From the NCBI RefSeq assembly GCF_030704535.1, contig NC_081806.1, positions 5,231,001-5,295,000 on the forward strand: a DNA stretch of 64,000 nt. The letters are read 5' to 3'. The notes beneath the pieces were generated by a model. It saw only the letters and a program-made list of their open reading frames with translations. It searched no databases and was not told where the DNA came from. Numbering within the stretch: the stretch's first letter is position 1; each line of letters opens with the position of its first letter. The DNA comes from Vitis vinifera (Eukaryota > Streptophyta > Magnoliopsida > Vitales > Vitaceae). The translations under genes were made by a program, and so were the position numbers. Of this stretch, positions 12,404 through 24,130 are shown piece after piece.

Positions 12404-15400
12404 ATGGCTACATCATCGTCCTCATCATCTCCACTTCTGCTCAACACGATGGTGCATATGCTCACCATCAAACTGACCTCCTCTAATTATTTGTTATGGA
12501 GAAATCAGTTTATCCATCTGTTGACCAGTCAAGATCTTCTTGGATTTCTGGATGGTAGTGTCCCGACTCCTTCTCCAAAGGTTACTAGTTCTAACGGCAC
12601 CACCCAGGTGAATCCGGCCTACACCTCTTAGTTGACTACTAATCAGACTCTCCTCAGTCTTCTCTATTCTTCTCCTACAAAGGAGTTTATGAGTGAGGTA
12701 CTTGGTCTGAGTCATGCACATGAGGCCTGAACCACTCTTAAAGACTCTTTTCTCACAGATCCAAGACTCGAGAACTCCAACTCAAGGATGAGCTTCAACT
12801 GATGCAGCGAGGCTCGAAATCCGTAGCAGAATTTTCTCGACTCTTCAAAGGGCTCTACGATCAACTGGCGGCAATTGGTGGTCTCATTGATGACTTGGAT
12901 AAAGTCCACTGGTTCTTGAGAGCCTTAGGTCCCAATTATAAAATTTTCTCAACTACAATGCTTTCCCAACTTTCATTACCTTTTTTGGCAGATATCATTC
13001 CAAAAGCTTTGAGTCATGAGATCTTTGAACTATAGGTGTACCAACAATCTATCAACTTAATTAGCGTTCTACGCTCAACGAAATAATTCCACCAAATCAA
13101 AAAGCACCAAGAGCGGGAAGCCCAAACCTTCCACTATCTCTGCCTCAAAATCATCCCCTTCTTCTCCTGTTTATTGTCAAATCTACGACAAAGAGGGCCA
13201 CCTGGCTAAACGGTGTTGGATGTTCCTTAATCGCAAGAAAAAGCAATATGCCAACCTTGCTGAGGCTTTCGCAGCTTGCTCAATTCCGAACTCCAACGAC
13301 TCCAAATGGTATCCGGATTCTGGTGCAACCTCTCACTTGACAAATGATCCCGAGGATGTAGATGTTTCTATTGTCTACTCTGGTAATGAATAGGTGATGG
13401 TTGGTAATGGTCAGTCTTTTTCCATTTCTCACACTGGTTCTCTTTCCACTCTTGTTCCCCAAAGCTCTTTATTTTTATCCAATGTTTTAGTTGTTCCTGG
13501 CATTAAGAAAAAGCTTATTTCTATTAGTCAACTTACAAAGGATAATAATTGTTGTGTCATTTTTTCTCCCTTTGGTTTTACCATACAGGATCGGGTCACA
13601 AGAGTAGTGTTGGGGGTCGACAGATGTGAGAATGGCTTGTATGTGCTTGATCAAAATCATCATGCCCTTGTTTCCATCGTTTCTTCAAATAAGCCATGTG
13701 TCTCTGTTCCCTTGTGGCATGCTCGACTAAGCCACCCTAGTTTTCGTACCATTCTCTCTCTTTCTAAGTCTGGTTTTATTTCTTGTAGTAATAAATTGAT
13801 GGGTTTAGATTCAAGTTTATGTGTTGGATGTAACATTGGCAAGAGCCATCGTTTACATTTTTCACTTAATAATAATCGTTGTCATTTGCCTTTTGATTGC
13901 TTACACTGTGATTTATGGGGCCCTTCACTTGTTTGTTCTCTTACTGGTTTTTGTTATTATGCAATGTTCATTGATGATTGTACTAGATTCAGTTGTTTTT
14001 TCCCATTAAAACACAAATCTAATTTTGTTGATACCTTTATCAATTTTCAACATTATATTGAGACTCAATTTTCTTCTAAAATTAAGTCATTCCAATGTGA
14101 TGGTGGAACTGAACTTACAAATAATAAATTTCGTTCTCACCTTACGTCTTATGGTATTGTGCTATGCATTGCTTGCCCCTATACACCGACATGTCACTGA
14201 AACGGGTCTTACCATTATGTTTCATGCTTGTGTTCCGTTATTTCTTTGGGTTGAGGCCTTCTCAACAGTTGTTTATCTCATCAACCGACTCCCATCACAA
14301 ACTCTTGATGGCAAAACTCCCTATGAGCTCCTGTTCGGTAAACAACCAAACTACTCTATGCTTCGTACTTTTGGATGTTTATGCTTTCCTTATTTGCGAG
14401 ATTATGCTCCTAAAAAATTGTCTCTCAAATTCTCATCTTGTATCTTTTTAGGTTATAGCCCTCTTCACAAGGGTTTTCGTTGTTTTGATCGCAAGACACA
14501 ACGTTTTTATGTCTCTCGACATGTCCAATTTTATGAAACTATCTTTCCTTATGCGGGTGATGATATGCAACAAATTCATAATTCAACACCTTATATTACT
14601 TTCTCTGATTCTTTCGAGTCTAACGATAATATGTCTCATGATTTGTTGCTATCTTCTCCTATTTCGAATCCTAATTGTTTGCCATGCAGTGATGACCTTC
14701 ATGCTTCCTCTCATGCATCTTCGGTCATATCTACCATTCTTTCTTCTAGTCCTCTATCAGCATCTATTTCCATACCAACAACTTCTACCAACATTCACCC
14801 AATGGTTACTAGATGAAAAACTGGTATATTTAAACCTAAGGCCTATCATACGTTGACACTTTCACTTTCGTCTCAGTTTTTTCAGGTTTTTCTTGCCATA
14901 CAAGAGCCTCGGGGTTTCAAGTCTGAGACCAAACACCCTGAATGGCTCTCGGCTATGGATGATGAAATACAAGCTTTGAAGAAGAATGATACTTGGGATC
15001 TTGTACCTCGCCCTATCAATCACAATGTGGTTGGTTGTCGTTGGATCTTTAAGACCAAGCTCCATGCTAATGGTTCCATTGAGCGTCATAAGGCTCGTTT
15101 TGTGGCCAAGGGCTTCTCTCAAATTCATGGCCTTGATTTTGAAGATACATTCAGTCCTGTGGTGCGTCATGCTACTATTCGGATTATTCTATCCATTGCA
15201 GTCACTTCTGGATGACCCTTACATCAATTAGATGTTAAGAATGCCTTTCTTCATGGTTATCTTTCTGAAGAAGTATGCATGGAACAACCACCTGGCTACA
15301 CTGATTCACAATTTCCACAACATGTGTGCAGTTTGAAACGTGCTCTCTATGGACTCAAACAAGCCCTTCGTGCTTGGTTCCAACGATTCAACTCTTTTTT

Positions 15401-16450
15401 TTTTTTATGAAACTTGGTTTTATTCTCAGTCAGGCTGATTCATCTCTCTTTGTCCATCATACCACAGCAGGCACAGTTTATCTTTTGCTCTATGTTGACG
15501 ATATGGTGCTTACTGGCACCAATCCTACTTTGATCAAGACTCTTATCACTAGGCTATCCAAAGAATTTGCAATGAAAGATTTGGGTTCTCTACACTATTT
15601 TCTTAGAGTTGAAGTCCAACATAACTCTCAAGGCTTATTTCTTAGCCAAACCAAGTATGCTCTTGATTTACTCCAACGTGCTGACATGATTGAGGCCAAA
15701 CCCATTTCTACTCCTTTTGTTGTTGGTTAACATCTCTCCACTACAAGGAAGCTATTTTCGGATCCCACTCTTTTTCGGTCTCTTGCAGAAGCCTTGCAAT
15801 ATTTGACCATCACTCGGTCTGATCTCTCTTTCAGTGTCAATTCTATTTTCCAGTACATGCATGCTTCAATTGAAGATCATTTTCGAGCACTCAAACGCAT
15901 ATTGCATTATGTTAAAGGCACGGTCCATCATGGTCTTCAACTTCACCGCACCTCCTTTCATGAGTTGCTTGCTTATTCTGACTCTGATTGGGCTGGCTGT
16001 CCTGATACACGACGATCTACCAGTGGCTATCTTATATTCTTTGGCGCTAATCTTGTCTCTTGGTGCTCTAAGAAACAATCTACTGTTTCTCGCTCCAGTG
16101 TTGAAGCTGAGTATAGATCCTTAGCCATTATTACTGCTGAAGTTGCTTGGATTGTTCAGCTCCTTCGTGATCTACGTCTTCCTTTGCCTTCCTCTCCGAA
16201 TATATTATGCAACAACAAAAGTGCTCTTTTTATGGCGGTCAATCCAGTCTCTCAGTCTCAATCTAAGCACATTGCGATTGATTATCATTTTGTTCGTGAA
16301 TTGATTGCAAATGGTTCTTTAAAAGTCGCATTTACTCATTCCCATCTTCAGCTTGCCTATTCTTTTAGCAAGGGCGTCTCCAAGCCTCAGTTCCTGCTTT
16401 TTCGTAACAAGGTTCATGTTATTCCTTCTACCACACTCAGCTTGCAGGGG
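12404..16450 (+). pseudogene. Degenerate copia gag-pol polyprotein
   Basis: The gag start is at 12404, with the typical SSNYLLWRNQF block. A premature TAG stands at 12629, and the frame then changes before QRGSKSVAEF at 12802. The zinc knuckle near 13170-13215 reads CQIYDKEGHLAKRC, so the second metal-binding Cys is Tyr. Protease DSGATSHL is near 13318, and a TAG follows at 13391. Integrase runs from the GAG-pre block (LWHARLSHPS, 13712) through HCDLWGPS and QCDGGTE, but a small deletion near 14180-14190 removes the segment that should hold the catalytic Glu. A TGA interrupts at 14814. Reverse transcriptase has VVGCRWIFKTK, a TGA at 15213 and a T12 slippage site at about 15398, and YVDDMVLTG is retained. 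A TAA lies at 15728, then RNase H (SDSDWAGC, SSVEAEYRS). The element cannot make its own proteins. Confidence 0.95.
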
Positions 16451-16451
16451 G

Positions 16452-16640
16452 TGATAAGGCAGAATCCTCTTCTGATTGATTCTTTTCTTGATCTTAGATT
16501 ATTTGTTATTATGTATATTTATCTTTTCCTAGTTTGTAGGATCTTTCAACTGTATATACACTCTATATAATGAGAAACAATTACCTCAATAATTATTGAG
16601 GATTTCAGCCATATTTTACACGGGTTCTCAAACCTTTATA
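16452..16640 (+). repeat. 3' LTR of the copia element
   Basis: 189 bp, the same length as the 5' LTR. The six differences seen are single-base changes. It is preceded by the G-rich polypurine tract (CAGGGGG) and followed by the CATAG target-site copy. Confidence 0.96.
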
Positions 16641-16645
16641 CATAG

Positions 16646-19630
16646 ATTACAAATGCAACTATAAAAAATATTAGGAATACACCATCATCTAAAACATTTA
16701 ATTAATTTCATAAAATGAACATTCCAATTGTTACTTTCCCAATCCTTAAATTACAAACCAAAAAAAGAGCACATGTAGAGCCATTGTCACAACACCACAT
16801 CATCTAACGTTTCACTCATGTGATAGGATTCATTGTTGATAGTCAACGAAGAAAGATGATATTGTTGTTTAACCAACATATTGACACAATACGCAAGTAA
16901 GCAACGAAGATTGAAGAAAAGGGTTAGCATCAGAATCTTTTGTGACAATGCTTCAGCTAGTCTTAGTGCTACTACTTGCCACTATTCAATTCAACAATAA
17001 CGAAGAATAATGTATTATTTCATGGCTTCAAAGCCATCAATCTAAGTTAACTCAAAGTAGTTTGGTGAATTAGACTTTGCAATCTAAGCCTCTCAAGAAC
17101 ATGTATCACATATTGTACTCATCAATTAAGGAGTTTTTTGAGGTAGATATGAGTCAACTAATATTTTGAACTTTGATGAGATGTAGAAGGTGTCACAACC
17201 ATGGGTAACATGAAGCCTAATTTTGGGAAAATGGAAGGGGTCATGATTGTTATAGTAAGATATCGAGTGAAAGACACACACGAGTGAAAATATAAGGAAA
17301 AAAAAGGTAAGAGATTTTAATATGGTTCAACCATCAAAGTCATCTTCAATCCTTATGTCCACAGAACACACTAATACTCAAGAATTCCCAATCCTTGTAA
17401 TAGCAAAGACTTGACCATCATGAACTTAGCGGGAAGTTCAACCCATGACATCCTTTGTGTAGCACAATAAAACTAATTCATACGTCTTAATCCTTGTGTG
17501 CATGATGGGACTAAGATTGAATGGTGTCATTGAAGAGTACATGTGGACATGAGAAAACAAGATTATGAAATAGAAATTAATCCTCTACAATGATGACATG
17601 TCTAGTGGAATATAATTTATTGGTAGATGGGTGAAGACATAAAATAAATGGACTTTGATTCAATGAATACCCTATAAAGACACAAGGTTTGGATTTGTGG
17701 TCAAGTTAGTGGTGGGTGTAAGGTTTTAGCCATGGATAACATAAGCAAATGAAAACCTTGAGTTTATTATAATTAGGTAGAGTGGAGAATAATTTTACAA
17801 ATGGAGATTGAAGATTACCGATTAGGGTAGGCAAAAAATTTATTAGGTAGGTTGTGGTGTGGAATGTGCAACCCTAACAAAGGAAAACTTGAACCCAATG
17901 AGGAAGATTCTTATAAGGTGACAAAGGTTGGGGGTTAAGATCTATTTAGGGATAATAATTGTGTGGATACGGGATGGGTGTCTTCCATCCCAATCTCATT
18001 CTATTTATTCAAAATAATTCTTATCCCCACTCTAATAAAAAACTTAAATGAGGTGGGATGCCCTAGGTATATAGAGATTTCCTTTACCCCACCTCCATTT
18101 GACTGTTTCTTTTATTTTTTATTTTTTATTTTTAAAAACTTTTTATTTGAAAAAATAAATTTAATTTTTTAATTATATTAAATATATTTTATAAATAATT
18201 ACAATATTTTAAATTTGTATAAATCAATTTATTGAAAAATAAATTTTTATTATTTTATATGTATTATAAATGGGAAATTTTAAAATCTAAATTAAATTAT
18301 TTTTTAAAATTGATTTTATATGTAATATGGGTAAGGTGGAACAAAGCAATATTTAAACCTATCTTGAGTTAAAAATAAAAATAAATAAAAAATAAAATAA
18401 AATAAAAAATCTCAAACTTATTTATAACCTATTTATTTTAATTTCAAACTCATTGATTTAGGAGTGAGCACCCGAAAAAACCAACCTTGTTATCATCTCT
18501 AATCCTATTATCTAGAAGCCCCAGCTAAAACATGTTTGCCTTGGCTTTGGAATTATGAAAGTATTACTTTAACCCTCAAAATACTTGTGATTTTTTGTTT
18601 GATTGCATGAAAAAGTTTCATTTGTCAAAGCAAGTTATTCATAAGCATATGTAATGAATGACAGCAAGTACATTATAAAATGATATGAAGGGAAGCCTGC
18701 CAAAGTCCTCGATTCATCTAGGAATTATCACATACAATTTGTTTTTTTCTTTTCCAGTTTGCCATCCATGCCAATATGCCATTAAATTGCATAAAAACAA
18801 ATGTTTTAAAAACCGGATCAATTATTTAATTGAAAAAATTATCGATTTATGGTTTAATGATCGGATTAGTGGTTGAACCGTAGTCAAATCAGTAACATCA
18901 TAAATACATAATCTATATTTTATTAAAATTAAAAATAATTTTAAGAAATAAAAAATATATATAATTCAAATTTTAAATAATATTTTATTTTATATATTTG
19001 GTATGTTAAATTAAATGATAAGATAAATATAATTGTATTAGTTTATTAAATTTTATTAAATAATATATATATATATATATATATACATATAAATATGAAG
19101 ATATGTTTAAGATTAAAAAAATTATAATATTATCTACATATCCATGTATTTTATTATTTTAAAATTTTAAAAATTATTATATTAATTAATTTATAATATT
19201 TTTATACTTATCATTAATTACTATTATAAAAATAAACATAAATATAAATATAAATATTGTTTAAATGTTTTATATAATAAAAATTTAAAAAGAAGATTAA
19301 TATATATAAATTTACTATATAATTTAACAATGTTGTTGAACAGCTTAGTGGTCGTTTGGTCGTTTTGTTAATCACAAAAGATCATGTCCACCATGTGTAG
19401 TATAAATACATTACCACTACAAGCTAGTTGGGGTTGGGACGGTGGGCTTCCTGTCAAGATGAATTGGGCCAAAATGAGCGCAAAAGGCCACTGATGTTTT
19501 GGTCAAACAACTGGTGTATTGGAATTGGGCTGATTCGTCTTATTGGACGATTGGACTATTGGTTTTGCCCAATTCTATCCCTTTATTTATTTATTTGACC
19601 CAAAATTATTTTTAGTAGAGAGAAAATAAT
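16646..19630. other. Intergenic, AT-rich, no gene supported
   Basis: No convincing coding region. 17210-17560 resembles transcribed plant repeat debris but could not be assigned to a class. 18100-19330 is extremely AT-rich, with a (AT)n array at 19062-19085. A member of a dispersed repeat family lies at about 18795-18965. Confidence 0.6.
18795..18965 (+). repeat. Dispersed repeat family, copy 1
   Basis: This copy starts GTTTTAAAAACCGGATCAAT and carries TTGAAAAAATTA, TTATGGTTTAATG, TAGTCAAATCAGTAACATCA and a tail TTTTATTAAAATTAAAAATAA. The reverse complement of 29025-29190 matches it block by block. No terminal repeats or target duplication were recognised, so the class is open. Confidence 0.75.
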
Positions 19631-19634
19631 GACC

Positions 19635-22600
19635 TTATTTATCTGCTGTAGCCTGTAGGGGAGTGCATACTGCATACTGTTACTTGAGTGATGGCTTCAT
19701 TTTTGTATTGCCTCCAAATTCCTTAAAAAGGCAAACTAGGCGAATTCTATTTTCTAGAGATATCCAGACATATTGCAATAGTTGGGCATGGGGCAAATTT
19801 GCTCAGAGTTTACATGAGACAGACATAAGCATGGTAGATGTATTTTACAAAAATATCCTACATGTATCAGAACTGAAACATCTCAACAATTTCTATTCTA
19901 CACCAATATGTTACATACGGCATGCCTCTGATTTCCAACTCGAGGCTTCTGATTTCTAGTCAATTGACAGACACAAATCACCTGAATTCAAAGCCTCTGT
20001 TTCACAGTCTGATGATGGAGCAAAATGCAACTGATGCTGCTTGCTTGACAAATGCCAGTCATCAACACAAGTCATTTTATTAGTAACCAAACAGGGAAGT
20101 GCCTTCTGGTCGAGAAGTTTCAAAATCTTTTCAGTTAATCCCAGGGTAAAAATGGCGTGGCCCACCCTCACCGCCCTTTCTTCAATTATGCTGGAAATGC
20201 ACTCCATGTGTATAACACGCGGTATGTTGGTAAGACAAGCGGCCAGTATATCAGAGATCCCAACCGATAACTCTTCAAATAATTTCACACTCATCTGCTC
20301 ATTTATCCACTTGTCATTCAGCAGAATGGTTTGAGCTATTCTGTACATGGAATTGGCAGCCAGTACCTTCATGGGCAACTTGGAAGGGGTCTCGTTTAAA
20401 CATCCAGCCGTAGTCTTTTGGCTATATTCCATAATCCTGTTCTTTGCAATATCAGCAAGTTCTTCAACTACTTCTTTGGGGCCTTTTGCTTGAAGAGCCA
20501 TTTTACGGATATCCACACCTAGCCACTTGTGATAGAGATCAACTTCTAGCCATACTGTGTCGGCTGCCTTCCTGATGTTGATCAGTTTTTCTTTGTCATC
20601 AAGGTTCTGGTCTATGAGCCTGACATAACGGAGGCCTTCATTTACACCCCGCATCAAACGTTTGATTGAACTTTTATCAATGTTAGGGAGAGAGACTGCA
20701 ATGGTGGTTAGTATCACCACAGGAAGAGCCCAACAATTGGGAACTTTTTTATAATCTAGGGAGGGAACTTTGTCACTATCAAATGTTTCTAGTCCCTTGA
20801 ATCCTTGTGAGGACATATGTTTCTCCAGCAGTTGCATGAGATATTTTGGTTGAGTCTTTCTTCCCATACTAATCCAACAATCAGTAGCATTACAATTGCT
20901 TTTTGCCATCAGGTCAACCAGATTTTCCTCTCCTTCAAGATACAAAACAAAACGGCTGAGATCCGGCTTCAGATTGGGTTGCAACGACTCTGACCCAGAT
21001 TCATTGTTGGAAATGCTGTTATTCAGTTTAAGCTTCCTTCTCAATTCCATGAACCAGCAGGAGAAAATCAACAAGAAGCGTATAAAGAAGATGGAAACGA
21101 GCCTCACTGCTTTACTCACCAGCACTATGCCAGTCTGTATCCTGATACAGAGGTCTGCAAGTAGGTTTCTTGTGTCATGGGCAAGTTTCCTACAATGCCG
21201 ACCATGGATTGGTAAACCTATTGGGCACCCTCTCCACTCTACCAGCCTCTGGACCCAGTATTTCTCCACTTTGAACTCATCTTTGAAGCTTTTTCCCCCT
21301 TTCTTTGGACATCTGAGAAGTATGGCAACGAACCATCTAAATGCTGGGCCAATAGTACCCACTCCCACAGCAACAGTCTGACTAATGAGAATTAAAGTGA
21401 CTGACCACTTGTAATCAGACTCGCCACTGCAAAATTTAAAGGACCAGGGCATCAGGTAAGATCGAATCCATGCTTCCACTAAAATTGCAGCACTCAGGAG
21501 ACAGAGTGCCCCAGAAGCAGTGCATGTCACGGAGCGCCCTATCACAAACTGGGGGCAGCTGCTATGGGCCATGATCCAATATTTCATTAGGTCTTCTCTG
21601 AGTTTCTTGAACACTGGTATGTCTGTTTCGTTGGAACTTTCTTTCACAGCTATTTCATATTTTTTGCGGTACTTCAATTCAAAATAATGCTTTGTAGTTG
21701 GAACAGTTAAAGCAGAAAAACTCAAGATCAGTAGCAAAACAAGCATGATAAACATCACGACAGCATGTTCTTTCCAGTAAACATAAATCACTCCAGTTCC
21801 CATTTGGATGCAGACGTTTACCATCAGGGTTATCACCAGAATGCCCAGAGCAATGACATTTGAAAATACTTCTTTGTTCTCCATGGTCCCTATTGAAGGC
21901 ATAAAATTACCCATTACCGTGCACATCATCACGGTGCTGCTCAGTTTGGAGAGCTGATCCTGGCAGCGAGGCATGGAAGTATTCAGATCCACAGACAGTT
22001 TGGTCGCCACAGCTATTATGGTCAAGGAAGTGGCATTAAGAGAAAAAAATTTGCAGGGAAACCAGAATTTTTTGTGACGGAGGGCCAAGAAAGCATCTGC
22101 ACCCATCGCGAGGGAGCACACCAGAGACGCTGCTGCAACATAGATGCCGATCCATGGCATCGGCTCATTGAAGTTCGAATCGTTCACGCTCCCGTCAATA
22201 TTGCATCCTTGCCAAACCATCTTCTTCTCGCTTTCACTTCCGTATCTGGGGATTGTTCTCTGCTCTGCGGATTATGCCTGATGATTCCCCCACTGCAACC
22301 AAAGTAATCTCCTCTGATCAAGATCCTTCTGGTTTGCTTTGGTCATACATGATGTCTCGAGTAGGCGGCCTTTTGTTTCTAGACGCAAGAGATAAATTAT
22401 TAAATTCAACCACTTTGGTGTCGGTCATATATTTAATATCTGAATTCAGGGTTAAATGATTTTTCTCTGATGCAACATAACAGGGGCTGCATAGAGTTAT
22501 TCGGAAGTCAAGTCAGTCAAATTGTTGGTGCCATTGATTTCCTGGTCTAGATGATGGCTTGGCGCACCATATGGTGATTATGTCGTGGTCCTACAGTCGA

Positions 22601-22860
22601 ACAGTATGTAGCTGGTTGTTCATCTATCGTGAAGCCATCATGGTGGCCCAGTACAAGTGGACGATAAAGATGATAGGGACGGAGTCATCACCACAGCCCA
22701 CTAATGCGGGTGCTTGTTATCATATTGCTGGCAATTAAGGAATTATTGGTAAGACTGAAGATGTTGATGCATTTGATGCCGTAGGAATTGGGATGTTATT
22801 TTCGTATGTATATTTTTACTGAGATCTATCCACTGAGCTATCATGATTGTGTGGATATTA
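19635..22860. repeat. Left unit of a direct segmental duplication
   Basis: The match with 24125-27045 covers the whole membrane-protein gene plus about 320 bp below its stop and about 640 bp above its start. The left unit has about 175 bp (22262-22437) upstream of the start codon that the right unit lacks. Confidence 0.85.
19956..22220 (-). CDS. Multi-membrane-span plant protein of unknown function
   Basis: Single-exon 754-residue protein beginning MVWQGCNIDGSVNDSNFNEP. I recognise it as one of a plant-only family of large integral membrane proteins usually annotated as uncharacterised; no function is known to me. The N-terminal half has several hydrophobic segments: about residues 22-45, 57-75, 120-142, 150-175, 230-250, 270-292 and 370-395. 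The C-terminal ~350 residues look mainly soluble and helical, with one hydrophobic stretch near residue 500 (CWALPVVILTTIAVSLP). There is no signal peptide, enzyme motif or nucleotide-binding motif that I can see. A broken copy lies 4.4 kb to the right in the same orientation, so this is the retained member of a tandem pair. The reading frame has no stop across 2.26 kb, which argues that it is under selection. Confidence 0.9.
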   Translation of the reverse strand: MVWQGCNIDGSVNDSNFNEPMPWIGIYVAAASLVCSLAMGADAFLALRHKKFWFPCKFFSLNATSLTIIAVATKLSVDLNTSMPRCQDQLSKLSSTVMMCTVMGNFMPSIGTMENKEVFSNVIALGILVITLMVNVCIQMGTGVIYVYWKEHAVVMFIMLVLLLILSFSALTVPTTKHYFELKYRKKYEIAVKESSNETDIPVFKKLREDLMKYWIMAHSSCPQFVIGRSVTCTASGALCLLSAAILVEAWIRSYLMPWSFKFCSGESDYKWSVTLILISQTVAVGVGTIGPAFRWFVAILLRCPKKGGKSFKDEFKVEKYWVQRLVEWRGCPIGLPIHGRHCRKLAHDTRNLLADLCIRIQTGIVLVSKAVRLVSIFFIRFLLIFSCWFMELRRKLKLNNSISNNESGSESLQPNLKPDLSRFVLYLEGEENLVDLMAKSNCNATDCWISMGRKTQPKYLMQLLEKHMSSQGFKGLETFDSDKVPSLDYKKVPNCWALPVVILTTIAVSLPNIDKSSIKRLMRGVNEGLRYVRLIDQNLDDKEKLINIRKAADTVWLEVDLYHKWLGVDIRKMALQAKGPKEVVEELADIAKNRIMEYSQKTTAGCLNETPSKLPMKVLAANSMYRIAQTILLNDKWINEQMSVKLFEELSVGISDILAACLTNIPRVIHMECISSIIEERAVRVGHAIFTLGLTEKILKLLDQKALPCLVTNKMTCVDDWHLSSKQHQLHFAPSSDCETEALNSGDLCLSID

Positions 22861-24056
22861 TAAAAACTAAATATACAACGTATTTATGTAATTGGATCAG
22901 TTTTGAAACTTTAGTTAGAATCTTCCAAATAAAAGACAGTATTTAACAAGTAGGACTAATTGATTGTCTCTATGACACATACCATGTTCAACAACTCTCA
23001 AAATATGGTATCAATGGGTATATTTATAGGTTTGATTCCGCTATAATGCATTGAAGAATAAAAAAGTCTCATATTTTTTCTCATGTAGTGATGACATGTT
23101 ACAGATTTCTTAAGTTCGAAAAAATATCACATTGAATTTTTATTTTTTTTTTTTATAAGGGAAAAAGTATGTTTTGGTATCCTCATTTGGAAAATAAAAA
23201 TAAAAATAAAAACTCATTTAAAATCAAATTTATCTCCATAACTTCAAAGTGAGCAATGTCACGCTAAAAGGAAGATAAAAATATTTTAACTAGTAAGTAA
23301 TAAGTTTTGAAATTTTAATTTTTTAATGTTTAAGGAACCATAAGTTTAAGAAAAAGAAAACTATTTTTAGAATATCATTTGAAAAATAGGAGATTGTTAT
23401 ATATTGTATTAAAATTGATCTCGAGTTTATTATGAATGTATGTCTCTTTAATCTCATAATTTTGTACGATACAATAAGGACATTGCATTTACATAGAAGA
23501 GTGATTGTGATATCTCATTCAAATAGGATTAAAAGTTCATAATGTTATACAATGAGATTCTCTTAATCATATAGATGTATTTTAAACTTGTTAGTCCTTT
23601 AGATTCAAAGTACATAATATCTATTATGTTGGAAACGAAAGATGAGAGATTTCCATTGATCCATTAAATTAATTCATTTTTTGTATATCATATTGGGAAC
23701 AAGTATGATTTTCTCCCTTTTATCTCTTGATATATGTCTATGTTCATGTCGAAGACTAGTTTTAGGACTTACCTAAGACTAGGGATGCTCTCCATTGATT
23801 GCTTTTCTGAGTCAAGAGGAGTTTTTGTTTAAAATGGTTTTTCAGTTAAACAATATCATTTCTTTTAAATGTGTTTTTGAAATTTTTGTTTAAAATAGTC
23901 CTTTATTCATTTATTTGTCTCTCATTCTTTATTTTCAATAGAATTTTAGAAACATCGTTTTGAAGATACGATTTCTAAATAATTCAAAAAATAATAATTT
24001 GGAAAAAGTTCATTTGAATAATAATTTGAAAACATGACTAATAAACATGTCTTGTT
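22861..24056. other. Spacer between duplicated units, no gene supported
   Basis: AT-rich DNA without a frame of interest. Nothing recognisable apart from short A/T runs. Confidence 0.6.
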
Positions 24057-24130
24057 AAGTCAAAGGCCAATTTGATCCAGAACTCCCTTATTTAAGTCAA
24101 AGGCCAATTTGATCTAGAACTCCCTTATTT
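24057..24130 (+). repeat. Two tandem 37-bp repeats
   Basis: Units 24057-24093 and 24094-24130 (AAGTCAAAGGCCAATTTGAT...) differ at a single base. The array abuts the left edge of the right-hand duplication unit. Confidence 0.95.

Larger units (their letters stand above)
12167..16645 (+). mobile_element. Full-length Ty1/copia LTR retrotransposon, inactivated
   Basis: Complete element with two 189-bp LTRs (12172-12360 and 16452-16640), flanked by a perfect 5-bp target-site duplication CATAG at 12167-12171 and 16641-16645. A primer-binding site of the plant copia type (TGGTATCATAGC) directly follows the 5' LTR, and a G-rich polypurine tract ends at the 3' LTR. The LTRs start with TG and end with TA rather than CA. 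By eye they differ at 6 of 189 positions, which indicates a fairly recent insertion. The inside encodes gag, protease, integrase, reverse transcriptase and RNase H in copia order, all on the + strand, but with stops, frame changes and a deletion. Confidence 0.97.

Noticed and set aside
17210-17560. Possible transposon debris between the copia element and the membrane-protein gene
   Set aside because: Only vague resemblance to common plant repeats; no ends, duplications or protein blocks to support a call.
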